From Areca catechu (lineage: Eukaryota > Streptophyta > Magnoliopsida > Arecales > Arecaceae), in NCBI GenBank assembly GCA_021397845.1, contig CM038043.1:131034013-131098012 (forward strand): a DNA stretch of 64,000 nucleotides. Direction: 5' to 3'. The translations under genes and the position numbers were made by a program. This document shows, in pieces, positions 33,718-47,056 of the stretch. The number at the start of each line of letters is the position of its first letter. Positions within the stretch are counted from its first letter, which is position 1. Under the pieces are notes generated by a model, which was given only the letters and a program-made list of their open reading frames with translations, searched no databases and was not told the origin of the DNA.

Positions 33718-33993
33718 CTTTATTATAGAAAAGGGATAGGGGACCCCCTCCCAGGACCTCACCTTACCGAAAAATATTCGATTTAAGATGCTAAATGCTT
33801 TATTATAGAAAAGGGATATGGAGACCCCCGTAAGCTAAATTTTCATAATCTTTTCTCATCCAAGGATGAGTGCGTCAACTCGACACCACCTCTTACTTAT
33901 CCAAGAATCGAGTCCTCCACAAAGTTACATCTCGAATCCATGACCTATTAGTTGTGAGACAAGAACCCTACCAGTTGGGCTACCACCTTGGCG
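33718..33993 (-). mobile_element. tRNA-derived SINE-like element
   Basis: The minus strand carries a pol III box A, TAGCCCAACTGG (33971-33982), and about 32 bases on a box B-like GGATTCGAGAT (33929-33939), as in plant tRNA-derived SINEs. The body extends to a tail CTTTTCTATAATAAAG near 33718, which is present twice at an 80-base period (33718 and 33798). There is no CCA-ready cloverleaf, so it is not a tRNA gene. Target duplications were not identified. Confidence 0.6.
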
Positions 33994-36900
33994 ATGCTTT
34001 TAAAGAATTTTATTAGAGCTATTGATAGGCCACATGTGGACCAGTGAGGAGCAAATTCTATATCATAGAAAGAAGATAGATCCAACACATGATGTCATTG
34101 TTTCTCGTACATTCAATATGCTTTTAATATATGCATTGAGGATGAGAAAGAACTGCAGATGATTCTACAATTTTCTTGGAGTACCTAACAAACCTAGAAT
34201 GAAAAATTTCCTTTACTCCTTAAAGGTAATTTGATATTGTTTTTTATTATTTTTTTAATAAATTATAAGAATGATGTAACAAAGTAATTTATATATTTTT
34301 AAAATAAGAAAATATTATCTTGTCGATTCAGAATACCCTAACATGCCAGGTGACCATATCATAGAGAAAGATATTATCTAGATGACTTTAGACAACACGA
34401 TACAAGACCAAGGAACATATGTAGCATCTTCTAGCTAGCCATTTTGGATAAAATCCTGAGCCATCATAGATTTTTCAACCAATATAACAAATAGCCAACT
34501 AGCTTGCATGCTATTGATAGGGATGAGCCTTACAAATCAAACATAAGCAGGAATTTCACCGATATTAACTACATCACTAACTTAAATTAACAAAATAATG
34601 TGACCATATGCTAATGTATACAACCAGATCATCTCCATTTTGTACCTGAAACATGGAGGGCCGATCATTGGCCATGCATGATTGGCATGACGACCACACT
34701 GCATGGGGTGGAATATTGATGAAATCCCATGCAATTACATGGATCATGCTAATCATGGATGGCCATGCTTGGAGAACCAGCCCTTTACAGTTCAGATACG
34801 AACCTAACACAATATCCAAACCTGAGAACAGAAGCTCCGAATTTCTCAAACTGGGCATGACGGACATATGTCATACCATAGACATAAAATAAATAAATAA
34901 ATAAATGTACATAACCAGCTGAACTAAAGGGGTCTGAGTGTAACTGTATATAAATCACTTCTTCAAGATCATAAGTCCAAAAAGGGCACTACATTATTCA
35001 TATCAAATTGAAAATGCACCAAAGTCATCTGTGGCATGTCAACTGTCTCGTCATATTTGATGCAATATTCCTGACTGAGGTTTCCAAAAATCAAACGAGC
35101 TTTGGGGTGGAATCATATGAATCAATCCTAATTTTATTGACCCTTTTACAAACACCAGACAGGATTTCTAGCCAGAGAAATGGATAATGAATTCCCAAGG
35201 AGCAGCATGCTTCCTCCAAGATAGCTTGTATGCCATGGCCACAACTTAGCTCTTAATTACTCTGAAAGAATGAAGAAAATATGAGATTTTGAAGAAGATA
35301 AACTGATAATTAGTACACTCAAAAAAACTGCTTAGGCCGACTCACCGGATATGGATTACCAAACTCTACACAGCAGAAAGTGGTGCAGGCTGAGGGCATG
35401 ACAAGAACTTGGTCAGTAATGAAGCAACATCAATATCATATCAAGAGAAAATTAAGTTGCAGAAAAGATCGACAACAGCAGATTGGCAGGGGGACAGCAT
35501 TCGAGGGTGGCCTCGAAGTCATTTCGAGGGTGGCCTCGAAGTCATTTCTTCAAGAAGGTCAACCACTGCGAGAAATAGATGGTCATATCGCTTCCAGATT
35601 TGTTTCTTGGATGGTGCATCACCAAAAAAAAAATTGGACGAGGATAATTATAGTGCAGAGGTTCTCCCTCCATAGATAATTTTTCACAATAAGAACATAA
35701 CATTATAGCCTCAACAGCTCTCAAAATTATAAAAAGACCAGAAAAAGAAAGGGAACGGCTCAAGAAAAAGGAGGTCGATGATAGTGGTTAGATAAGGAGA
35801 CGCATTCAAAATAATCAAGCATAAGATGCTCAAAGAAAATTATATCGTAGCTTACTAGAAAAGAAAATTTTGTTGTGGGAAAATAGATGTTATATGCTAA
35901 GATCATGGCTCCAACAAGGACAGTCAAGGCTGTATACAAGGAGGAAGAAACCATGGACCATTTCGCTTCATGTAATGGTAGAAAACGTCAACGGTATGGT
36001 GAAAGTGGCAATGTATATCGTATGAGGGTGATATAGGAATACAAAAAATACACCCAATAGCATTGGTGAAGGTACAAAACTAAGTAAACAACAATGAGAA
36101 CTGCATCAACCAAACACTAGCTTGGAATAAAAAACTGAGAAAATACAAAGCAATAATATGTTAGGTTAGGTTTGTGTTTGTACTCTGGCAACACCAAGTT
36201 ATCAATAAGGGTGCAAATGGATCGAGTCAAACCGGATCATGCATGATCCCAACCTGATCTAATTTCTTATTCGGGTTCTAATATTAAACCCTAATCCAAT
36301 CCAATAAAATATTGGATTGGATCAAGACCATGACTAAAATTTTTGATTCAACGGATTATTCAAGTCAGGTCAGATCCACAAATAATGTAGTCCCAATCTA
36401 AAACTTTCCAATTTGGTTTGAGTTAAGTCTGCATCAGACATATACATACAAAGTTATAAAGTGAAAGAGTTAAATTTAGACAAAAAAATCCTAACTTTAT
36501 TATAAGATCTAAATATTGCATGAATAGAATGCCAGATCAATCATGGTACCAATCTACAATCAAAAAGTCAGACTTCCCATCCAAAGATTGATACTCAACT
36601 ATCTAGTTTCCCATGACTTGCCCTATACCATATGAATAAAACTCATATCAAGAAGCCTGGATTGGTGGAATGCTGACCCCATTTATTTCAAACCAATCAA
36701 CTGATGATGGATGCCCCTATTATATCAGACTAATACCATCGCTCCCCCTCAATCCCCCTCCCAACCCAATAAAAACCTCAGGTTAGTGGGTATATCGGAT
36801 TCAGATCGGGTTGGGTGATAGGACATATCCCTTAATTCAGCTTAAAATGATCTTAAGCCAACGATTGCCATCTTAGCTTCCTCTAGAACATAACAAAACA

Positions 36901-37648
36901 TATGGATACCAAAGATCAATTAAGACTTTTACATTGCATCTCTTCTTTCGGCAAATGACATGAGTCAGGTCTAAGTGTGACATCTGTGTTTATTTTTTTT
37001 TCCTGGAAAGAAAAAACTTTGGAGATTGAAAGCACAATATTGCAGATCTCCAAGCCAACCACGGTCCAGGCGACCATCACTCATCATACCTTCATTTTTC
37101 ATATGGAGTGGGGAAAAAAAAAAAGTTTTATGCAAAAGTGTTTGTGATTGGAATTTAAAATGCATAACAAATATTTCAATAATCTTGATAGCATTGTAAA
37201 ATATTAACGTATGTGGATCATAATGTGATTCACTTTCATCCACAGATGCACAATCCATTCTTCAGCCTCAGAGGAAACTTTGAGTACCAATTAGTTCGCT
37301 TACTAATGTGGAAAAGTAGGAACCTTTTCATATCATGGGAGATCAATTGAACACTCAGAAACGAGCAACAGTAGAAGAAAGTACTCAACATAGTTCTTCC
37401 TCACAACTTTCTAGGCTTCTATAAAGCACAATAGCTTCAGTGACCAACTGTCAGCACCACTACATTCTTTCCTGCCTCTAATATTAGACACTCAACTCTG
37501 CTACCTTCCTCTATGTAGAAGATGTAATTGAGAAAAGGGTTGAAAAGAGAAGCAGCAGCTAAAATGTCAATCAATAGCACATTGCTATAAGATCTCACTT
37601 CTCTTGTACATAAAAAGAAAGGGGCGGAAGAGAAGTGAATGCTAACCT

Positions 37649-40600
37649 CTATCCATTAGCATTTGAAGCATCTCGTTGATTAGCATTAGCCCGTATCTTC
37701 TCTCGCCAGTTCTCTCCCCACAGTTTTGCCTCTGCCACTGCTCGCTCCCGATCAAAATTCTTGTTCAAGCTCCCAACAACCACCCTTGGAGAATCCTCCC
37801 TTTCTTCTACAAATTCCCGGCCAGACCCTCCACCTTCCTCATTATTTGCTAGGGCTCTGACACCTCCTTGGTGGCTTCTTTCATCATGGTCCCTCCCAGA
37901 TCTGTTGCTAGAGGCATGTAATGCATTAGGGTCACAAGCTTGGGATGCCAGGTAGGAAAGTGCAGTGACAACATCAGCGATAAGAGGACGGGAGGCAGCT
38001 TGTTCTTGGATGCACATGGATGCCACTGCAAAGGCTTGGTAGAGCCCACGCATAGGGAACCGTCCTCCTAGCTTTGGGTCAGCTAATTTTGGGAGCTTCC
38101 TTCGATCATTGAACATGGGCCTTGCCTGTGAAGAAACAAATACAAGTGAAGTACCTTAATCTCAAGTGTGAATATCATACATTACTTGGACACAAATTTA
38201 GGAATATGTTCAAATGATACATTGAGAAGCACAATTAGCTTATTTTATGAAGGTGCCTTAAAGCTGCACTTGTTTCCTTAGAAACATAGAAGATACCAAG
38301 TTCAGATCAAATTTTTCACTCAAAGAACCAGATGATTAATTTGCAGTTCCTTGCACATTGCTCAGCTCTGCATCATTTATGCCACTTGCAGACAATTGCC
38401 AAAGCAGCACACACCTTTTACAGATTGTAGCACAGACGTTTATGGAATCAAAATCACATTAGAGTCAAATTTTCCCTCTTATGCTGTTGGATTTATTGTC
38501 AATTTTAGGTGTCGAATAGAGATGCAAATATTTATGCATATCTGAAATTCCCTCTTTACTTTCTTAATATATTTGCTCAAGTGACAACCAAGAATTAATC
38601 AAAATTGGTGAAACTAGGTAAAATTGGAGTTCTATGTCTGGAAAAGATGAGTAGCTCTTTATGCAAAGTTGCATCAACATTTTCATTGAATGAGTGGAAC
38701 AATAAGATACAGGCCCTTAAGTGTCCTAACCAAATTAGTCCTCTTTCAACAATTGCCTGAAAATTGTAATTAGATATTCCCAGACTACTAGATGCAGTCT
38801 GAACAGTGAACATATATCAAAGCATTCATTAGTTTGAAATTCAAAACCAAATCATAATCTACTGAGTAGATAAAAATGCTTACCCATGAAACAAGATTTT
38901 GTTCTCCATGTGGTCTAGTGTTATCAACGACCCTCCGTCCGGTGATCAGCTCCAAAAGTACAACACCAAAACTGTAGACATCAGACTTGACCGTTAATTG
39001 TCCAGTCATAGCATACTCTGGAGCACAATACCCATAGGTACCCATCACCCTTGTTGATACATGAGATTTGTCGCCAACTGGGCCAAGTTTTGCAAGCCCA
39101 AAATCTGAGAGCTTTGGATGAAACCCCTCATCCAATAGAATGTTGGATGATTTGAAGTCTCTATAAATAACAGGTGGGTTTGCCTTATCATGGAGATACT
39201 CCAACCCTTTGGCTGAACCTGTAGCAATCCTCATTCTCGTATTCCAGTCTAGCGGTTCCTTGTCAGGTGGCAGGTCTGTAATCATCCAACCACTCCAATT
39301 ACCAGAGTACTAGATTATTCAATCTTTTGAAAATGAGAAGCTTTTTGTTACATTCAAGCAGAAGATAATATATTTTGCTACTTTGTCAAAAAACAACAAG
39401 AAATAGTACATCGTCTGCCATGAATCCCATAGCATATTTTTCACAGGACCCTCATTCATGAGGAAATGTGCATGCATCAAAAAGTTGGGCAACGATGCAT
39501 TACACTTCTAAAATCTGAATTTCAACCATGCACTATACCACAAGTTTCAAGAGAAACTAGATATTGATGGACATGTTATGCATCATCAAGTGCAAATTCT
39601 TGGTTGATCCAGATTATGAGATCTACCAGCAGATAAGCACTGTAATTGTCCTCCTCTTGGAGCCAGCCAATGGTCTTGCTTGGTCGCATCTAGAAATCCA
39701 GAAAAGGCATGTTCCTAAAGATATTCTTTATCCAATATTTTTCCAAAAACTGTATATGATTTGTCACTGAATCATCAAATCACATAGACATCTTAAATCA
39801 GCCGATTGTTACTAAGGATACAAATTGTAAAGATGTCACCACTGAACACCACAAGGAATTATCACGCAAGTGAAAGACCTGTTCAAGTTTGATTTGAACC
39901 AAACCCAAGGTAGATGATATCTTTCATTTTTCTTTCAAATCCTGGAACAATAGCAGCAATCCAAAACTGAAGCAACAGTTCAGATCATAGAAAACAGAAA
40001 GGCAAAAAAACCCCCATACTCATATGACACACATCAGGGTTCCTGGTGGATATCTCCCGTGGTTGATTAAAACCAGGACTTTCAACACATAGATCAAACA
40101 AGGGCTACACTCTAGGTCCCTCGCTTAAATTCAAACTCAAAATTAAAAGATTTCATGAAACTTCCTTGCGGTCTGGAAAATTTTCATGGTAAAATAAGCT
40201 AGTGAGCTGTTTTAAAAGAGACCGAGCAGATTATACTAGTGAGAAACATAAAGCTAATTCTGAATTCATATTGAAACTCATGTCATAACCACAGAAAAAT
40301 CAAATGATTCTTTACAAAAAAAATTCAAAGTTATCTCAGATATTCCCTTCAGACCATGTAATTTTTGATGCTTCAGACCATGTAATTTTTGATGGTCAAA
40401 TTCTTTGAGAAACAAGTTTAGATATCAAGTACCAAAAGTTATTTGAGAAACATAAACCAGTATAACAGGACAATAACTCCACCTTTTGCTGTTTTATAAA
40501 ATCTTAAAGGATCCAGATCATTTCCGACATATTGTTTCATTCCTTAAGATTTAGACAATATAAATTCATTATATGTCAATACAGCACAAAAGACATAGAT

Positions 40601-43600
40601 CCTATCAACAACAAAAAAGCATATTCTGTCCAAAAAAAATTAATAAAAAACTTCAAAAATTTTTCCAAAATAGATGGAAATGGTACTCATCAATCATTTA
40701 AGAAAAAATATTCACCTTTCATTTCCAAAAACTGTTGCTGTAAAGGTGATTTTCTCATATAAGGATTGAGAAATTTAGAGCAAGATGAAGAGCACATGAA
40801 CGAATGATTTTAGAAATCATATGATAGAGGATAAAAGAAGCTGTTTGCTGGTAATGGATAACAAGCATGTTGAATCTGTTATGTATTGGAGATGTTTGAA
40901 GATGATTACGTTGGAATATTACTAAGCAAACAAGGCAGCTATAGAGGGGGTGAGAACAAACTGAGATAAGCCCTAAGAAGACAAGTTTACTCATTAATTG
41001 GCATGTGCTCTAAATTCACTAGTTTTTTTAAGTTCCCAAAGACACCCTTGGGTGCATGTTACTGCAGATGATATAGAGTTGATTGCTATGAATAAGGGTG
41101 AACACTAGTGAAGAAACAGAAGGAAATTCTAAAAGGAAAGAGTTCAAATCAGTTTACAATGCAGGTAGTGTAAAATCTATGCAAACATTTATAAACTCAT
41201 GGATGTCATTTGTTTTGAGGAACAAGAAATTCCTCAAACATAGTATTTCATGACCTTAGATCTATCAAATAAAATGGTTTATGCAGATGACTCAAACAGG
41301 ATGAAATCAGAATGGATGAATTAAAGATGTCACTGATGTGTCAGATAGTCATTAAGAGAACATATGCGAAAAATGTATAAGCCAACAAAAAGGACACAGG
41401 AGCAAAACGAGCATGAGCTAAAAAAGTTAAGATTAAGGTGTACCACAATTACTAACAAATTAAAAATATGTGAAACATAGGATATTTTAGAGTACTACAT
41501 CGAATAAGGTGGGTGATTTAATATAAAGATCGATTGAAATGTTCGCCATAGGTTATCAGCATCAGGATCAGGAGAAAGTTTTTTGTGCAATTAGTCAAAA
41601 GAAGAGATCAAAGAAGACTTGGATGAACAAAGTGTAAAGAGATTTGGAAGAGGGAGAAGAAAAGAAGGAAGAAAGAATTACATGTTAGAAAATTTGGGAT
41701 CACATACAAACAAAATGAAATCCTTTGTCACCAAAAACAAAGAAAGGCTTCTATGTTAATAATGTCTATGTTCAAGACTGAAATATTAATCACAAGATTA
41801 AAATGCAATCCTTTGGTTCACCAATTAGTGGAAAAGTTACAATTATTGCATTATATTTTGGTCAGCCCAAGGATTCATATCCCAATGACATTGGCATGTC
41901 CGGACAGTAATGTAACATTCCAATGAATGAACGGTACTGAAATGCCCCCTCGAGCACAAGCTCACATGGATCAAGATGTTCCGGCTATCCTAATCGCTAC
42001 TGGTCAGGATAGCAGGGACACTAGATTGGTCACTTGATACCCACCAAGATAGGTCACCTCACTCGAGGAAGAGAGAGAGAGAGAGAGGGAAAAATGATGT
42101 CTCAGTACCTTATCGGGATGCCTGCCCATCTCAAGTGCCAAGACAAAGGCAACCCTTTAGCATACCAACCCAGGACCAAACTGGGATGTGTGTTGGTACC
42201 ATGACTTAAATCCTATTGGTCAATTATTATAATCACCAGTATCGAAACTTGAATCCTTTGGACAATCATTATAACCATCCTGCAATCGGCTGAGTCTCAG
42301 AACATGAACTCAAATACTTGCAGAACTTCAATTTGCACAAACATGTGATAAATGGATATGTATATGTACACTATATTATGCAAGCAAGGCCACAACCACC
42401 TCTGCTTGCATGACAGAGGGGGTTTCTAGTATCTCCAAAAAGTTTTGGAAATATGGGTCTAAATTAAATGATGATGTCAATGCCTACCAACTGAATTGAT
42501 GCTAATAACCAACCAGAAAAATACAATAGGACTGCATGATCTAGTTAAAGCAAAGACGAACATACATTTACCAAATGGGAGAAAAATTTATGCAATGCCT
42601 ACAAGTAATCAGAAATAAGGAGACCCTTTCTGGTGAAAGGAGAACCTAGATCCTAGATAATGTAGCTCTATGGTCTAACAGGCTCAGTTGGATACCTGCA
42701 CAGGGGTGGAGAAAGGGGTCTTGGGGGACCATGTCCCCGTAAGGTTAGAAACCACCCCTCTTCTAAAACATGCCACAGTATCTTAGTTACATTCTTCTAC
42801 CCAAACAGTTCAATCCCCCTCTCCCCCCCTGCCCTGTGCATGCACAAACCACCTCACATGCACACACAAGAGAGAGAGAGGAAAAAAGAGGTCTCAACAA
42901 ATAACATTCACATCCCAGTCAAAATCAAATACCTCTTCATTATTAAATACTTTGAGTGCACCATTGCATGGGCATTTACTAGAGTGCAATTATCGGAATG
43001 AAAATTGCTGCCGTTGAACTATAAAAAGAAAGTAATTAAACTTCTCATTGATTTTCAGCCAAAAGTCAGAGATTCTTGTTGGTCTAGATATAAGGATAAA
43101 TATGGTTGAGCATGGATGTGAAGGAGAATAACAGACTATTGGCAGTTGTTAGAAGAGAGAGAGAGAGAGATTATTCTCTCATTCACATCATTTATTAATT
43201 TTCTCCCTATTAAATCTAAGAATTGCTACTATATTTTTGTAATACAATGGGATCTCTACATCTGTAGATATATTCACAGAGACCTCATATAATTTGCTCC
43301 TGGCACATTACTTAAATCACTTTTAACATATGAGTCTCATTGTATCATACCAATTCTGTATATCTTCTCTCTTTGTTAGGGCTTTTTTTTTGTATTTGTT
43401 TTTATATTTTATTTTTTATAACTTGCATGCATATATAATCTTAGCAATATAATAAACAAATCAATTACTTAGATAATTATCCTGAGAGACATCAATGCTG
43501 ACATTACTTATTTGTTGACTTTTGCAAAACTATGTGAGATTTGCTGTTTTATTATCTTTTCTATCATAAAGTTTAGTAATGCAAATGGTTGAACTGAAAC

Positions 43601-43639
43601 GAGAAGAATTTAAAAAAAAAAACCTGCAAGTTGTGATAG

Positions 43640-43675
<36 letters not shown>

Positions 43676-43754
43676 AATTACTAATATTTGTAATACATTG
43701 GACTGGCATTAATTGCATATTTTCATAATCTACAATGTTTACCAACCCACTGCC

Positions 43755-43789
<35 letters not shown>

Positions 43790-46159
43790 GAGCCCTGCCC
43801 TTGTGCCTGCCCTCTACAGTACCTAATCTTTCTGTTTACACAAAAGAGTGCAACATGATTAGACATGTAAACATCCCTTTCAAGTTATGAGTTTAACTGC
43901 ATTGACTTCAAATCAGTTGGTAGCTGTTCAAACTGATATCCCGACTAATCCTCCAGCTTAGCACCAAGAACAAGAACTTAAAAGTCTCTAGATAAAAATT
44001 GAGTGGGCTCATATACATGCAATGTCATGTATCACGGGTGCATAGAGATTAATAATTTGGTCGTGCATGGATGCCTGACAAAGAAAGAAATGGGTAAATC
44101 TTTAAAAATATTTGAACTAGGACACACAAACTTATTCAATATTACAAGGAACTTTGTTTCCCCCAATATGATACAACATTTTATAACATGACTTCAAGCT
44201 GAGTTCAAGTCTCTTAACTTTATCTAATATGCATAACTTTTTTTAAAAAAAGAAGAGACCCTGGGTGATCATGAAGGCTCCAAATGAAAACTCCTAAATG
44301 TCTATAAATTGACAAAATGATGTCAGGTGTTTGGAGACCCTCTCAGATATTGTATAACTTCTTTGTCATCTCATTTTACTTGGACAAAAGACTAAAAACT
44401 TGATACTAGAAGGCTAAAAAAGCATGATTCAATCATGAGATGACGATATATTTAAAGTTTAGGAACTAGATATTTAGCCTTTTTTCTTAATCTTTAAAAT
44501 TGTAACACTGAACAAATTTAAAAAAAATAATAGGAATTTGAAAATAAATCCAAAAAAAAAAAAAAAAAGAGTGTTGTCCAAGAGAATAACAAAGATATGC
44601 AGGAAGAAACATTCTATTCCACATGGTTGTACTCAACCAACTTCTAGCTTCTTAGGTGCCAGATAAAGGAAGATTAATAACTCCTGAACTAAGTGAAGAA
44701 ATTTAAAAAAAAATGCAAGGTCTAGAGACCATACCAAATAAATGATCTTCCAATGATCCCAAGGGCATAAATTCATATACAAGAAGGCGTTGATCTCCAT
44801 CAGCACAGTAACCAATTAAATTTACAAGATTAGGGTGATGCAATAAGCTGAGCATGAGAACCTCGACAAGAAATTCTCTGTTCCCCTGAAGTCCATTTTT
44901 ATCCAACTGTTTCACAGCTACAACCTGATGGTATAAGTATGCACAGCAATCATTAAATGTATCAATATAATTCTAAATTGTAGAATCATAAAAATTTCTT
45001 GACATGTGCACATACAAAATCCTTTCCAAATGTTTATATGAATTTTCCATTTGCTTATAGATTTTGATACGAAATCAAGCAAATAGAAACAAAATCCTTT
45101 CTATTTGCTTATAGATCTTGACATGTGCACATACAAAGTCCGGTCAATTGCAAGAAACAAAATGAAAGGTTCATATGTTGAGATGATGATGACCTTGCCA
45201 GTGCTCTCTAGGTACCCCTTGTAGACCCGGCCAAATCCCCCTTCCCCTATAAGGCACTTAGGTCTAAAATTCCCTGTGGCAGCAGCAAGCTCCCGAAAAG
45301 TGAACGTCTGTGCCGAGATAGTAACACCAGACCCATCCTTCTGACACTGTGTTTTCCTTTCAGATCCTGAGTTGCTTTTAGACCTCGGACCATCAGCTAC
45401 TGTAAATCCATTAAACATCATAAGAATATAAGCTAACCTGTGCATGAAGTAAAATCTCATTCAACATTTTTAGCATTCCAAGACCTTAAAGAAAAATTCT
45501 CATCAACTCCATTATAGATCAGAGGGAGGAAGAAGACAATTAAATCTACACCAAGGAAATCTGGAAGTAGATAATTGTTTCCTCCAACACCCATAAAATT
45601 TATTACTTATACCAGCCAACAAAAAAGATTAAAACTTTGAAACATTTGAAAGTTGACTAAATAAATAAAATTCATTGCTTATACAAGCCAACAAAAAAAC
45701 AAAAAAAACTTTAAAACGGTTTCCAACAAAAAAAACAAAAAAAAACTTTAAAACGGTTTTTTAAAATTCCCCGCATTCAGTCAATTCAAATAAGATCAAA
45801 GATCTAGAGAGTAAGCAATATCTGTGTGAAACAAAAAAAAAAAAAAAATCTTTGTTGTTCTTCCTTCTCTAATGATCCAACGTAAAAAACAATCCACGGC
45901 TAACCAAATCATAGTTTGAGAAAATCTCGGCGCCCCAGATCAAAGCAAAACGAAAATCCATAAACTTTACGACCCCAGATAACCAGATTGGATCCAAGCA
46001 TAGAAAATCTCAATTAAAAACAAAAAACTCGAACCAACCCGAAGATACTCGGTCCGCACAGGGAGCGACCATGGGCTGCTCCTCCCTTTTATCGTCCCTC
46101 TCGTTCCCGGTGTCCAATACCCCCTCATCGCTCCAATCGAAGCACGGGAAACAACCCAT
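37649..46159 (-). CDS. PBS1: PBS1-type receptor-like cytoplasmic kinase (RLCK VII), five exons, 461 aa
   Basis: Exons on the minus strand: 46159-46039, 45399-45194, 44924-44735, 39275-38884 and 38125-37649; all introns are GT-AG and the phases match. The start MGCFPCF gives Gly2 for N-myristoylation and Cys3/Cys6 for palmitoylation, placing the protein at the plasma membrane. The kinase domain has GEGGFGRVYKG, VAVKQLD (Lys114), YRDFKSSNILLDEGF, DFGLAKLG and YGYCAPEYAMTG. GDKSHVSTR (residues 240-248) is the PBS1 activation-loop site, cut after GDK by the bacterial protease AvrPphB in Arabidopsis. The tail has the conserved RERAVAEAKLWGENWREK. Length is close to the roughly 456 residues of Arabidopsis PBS1, and the YRDF wording and start fit PBS1 better than PBL27. 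Arabidopsis SEMPH, used for RPS5 sensing, reads NTRPH (291-295) here. No break is seen. Expression is not testable here. Confidence 0.95.
39276..44734 (-). other. Intron 3 of the PBS1-type gene (about 5.46 kb)
   Basis: This long intron has donor GTATGG after 44735 and acceptor TTACAG before 39275. It contains microsatellites (TA at 43644-43672, GA at 43757-43787, shorter GA runs near 42070, 42875 and 43156) and a 24-bp direct repeat near 40345-40393. I recognise no complete transposon or gene within it. The segment at 41860-42320 is more GC-rich and may be an old repeat. Confidence 0.8.
43644..43787. repeat. TA and GA microsatellites in intron 3
   Basis: An uninterrupted TA run of about 29 bases (43644-43672) and a GA run of about 31 bases (43757-43787) are separated by unique DNA. 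Confidence 0.95.
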
Positions 46160-46620
46160 CAACCTGACCAGCCTTCAAGCTCGAGGAAAAAACCCCTAAA
46201 GATCGGATTTTTCCATCCCAGCCCCTCCCTCCCCGCCCATTCCCTCCACCAAATATACTCTGCACATCAAATATTATCGCGATGTTTCCACCGCCGCCGA
46301 TACAATCGAATTTATTCGAAGGAAAGGATTGGCGAAGGAACAAATCATCGAAAGAGAGAGGAGGGGTGTTGCGGGTTGGGCAAGGAGAGAAGGAGAGGCG
46401 TTTTTAGCTTCCGAACCAGGTGAAGAAGAGTAGGAGGGGCGAGCCGGCGGAAGTCATATCCCGGAAAAAGACGGCACACTATCTGCCGAATATGATGCCC
46501 CTATAAAACAAAGCGGGTAGGCAAAATCCGGGCGAATCTACCAGCTTATAAGGTAAAAGCAGAAAGAAAGCGGCAGCGATGGCGTTGGATGGAACGCGGC
46601 CATCAGCGTATCCCACGTGC
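46160..46620 (-). promoter_or_regulatory. Candidate promoter and 5' UTR of the PBS1-type gene
   Basis: Upstream of the ATG (46159) the minus strand has a TATA-like CTTATAAG (46545-46552) and, about 65 bases further, a G-box CACGTG (46614-46619). The region between the TATA-like site and the ATG is GC-rich, as in plant 5' UTRs. The sites were chosen by eye, so the transcript start is a guess. The Tat LTR at 47057 begins about 0.9 kb upstream of the ATG. Confidence 0.35.
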
Positions 46621-47056
46621 CACACACTTGCAATGACGAAAGATTGCCTTATCCTGCCTGTCCGCCAGGTTAAAGTTGCATCTTTAATAATTTATTATTA
46701 TATTTGTGATATTAATAGGTGAAAAGGCTTGAAATTGGATAAGATATGGCCTACTCCTGAACAGTGAAATTAACTCTCAGTTCTTATCCCGATGCTTAAG
46801 TTAACAAAATCAATTAATATCTCATCTATAAAATTGGATAAGAAATGGCCGACTTCATTAACAGTGAAATTAAATCCCTGTTTATATCATCAGTAATAAA
46901 CCTTTGCTAAAAAGATATCTAATCTAATAAGGCCAATGCAAAATAATTGAAACTAAAACATATACTAATTCATTCTTTAATATTTTTCATCCGAATTTGC
47001 AGAGTTGAAGGGTGATAAAAAAATATAGATTTTTTTGTCTAACTTGCTTTGCCATA

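Larger units (their letters stand above)
30267..37648. other. Host intergenic DNA downstream of the kinase gene
   Basis: AT-rich, with no supported protein gene; short frames lack recognisable domains. Distinct items inside (284-bp repeats and a SINE) are listed separately. A 22-bp direct duplication (TTCGAGGGTGGCCTCGAAGT, doubled) occurs at about 35500-35550. A segment at about 36205-36830 has the 'gggtgcaaatgg...cgggttggg' wording common in plant MITE-like repeats, but I could not find its ends. Confidence 0.6.

Noticed and set aside
33925..33993. tRNA gene
   Set aside because: Boxes A and B are present but no acceptor stem or anticodon arm can be folded, and a SINE-type body and tail follow.
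36205..36830. hAT-type MITE
   Set aside because: The left end has typical wording (gggtgcaaatgg) but I found no matching inverted end or target duplication.
46072..46150. Plus-strand start MGCSSLLSS resembling a myristoylated protein
   Set aside because: It is the complement of exon 1 of the kinase gene, whose minus-strand start MGCFPCF joins a full kinase frame with matching splice phases.
37649..46159. Naming the kinase PBL27
   Set aside because: The core is similar, but MGCFPCF, YRDFKSSNILLDEGF, GDKSHVSTR and the GGGSG...EDSPR tail follow PBS1 wording more closely.
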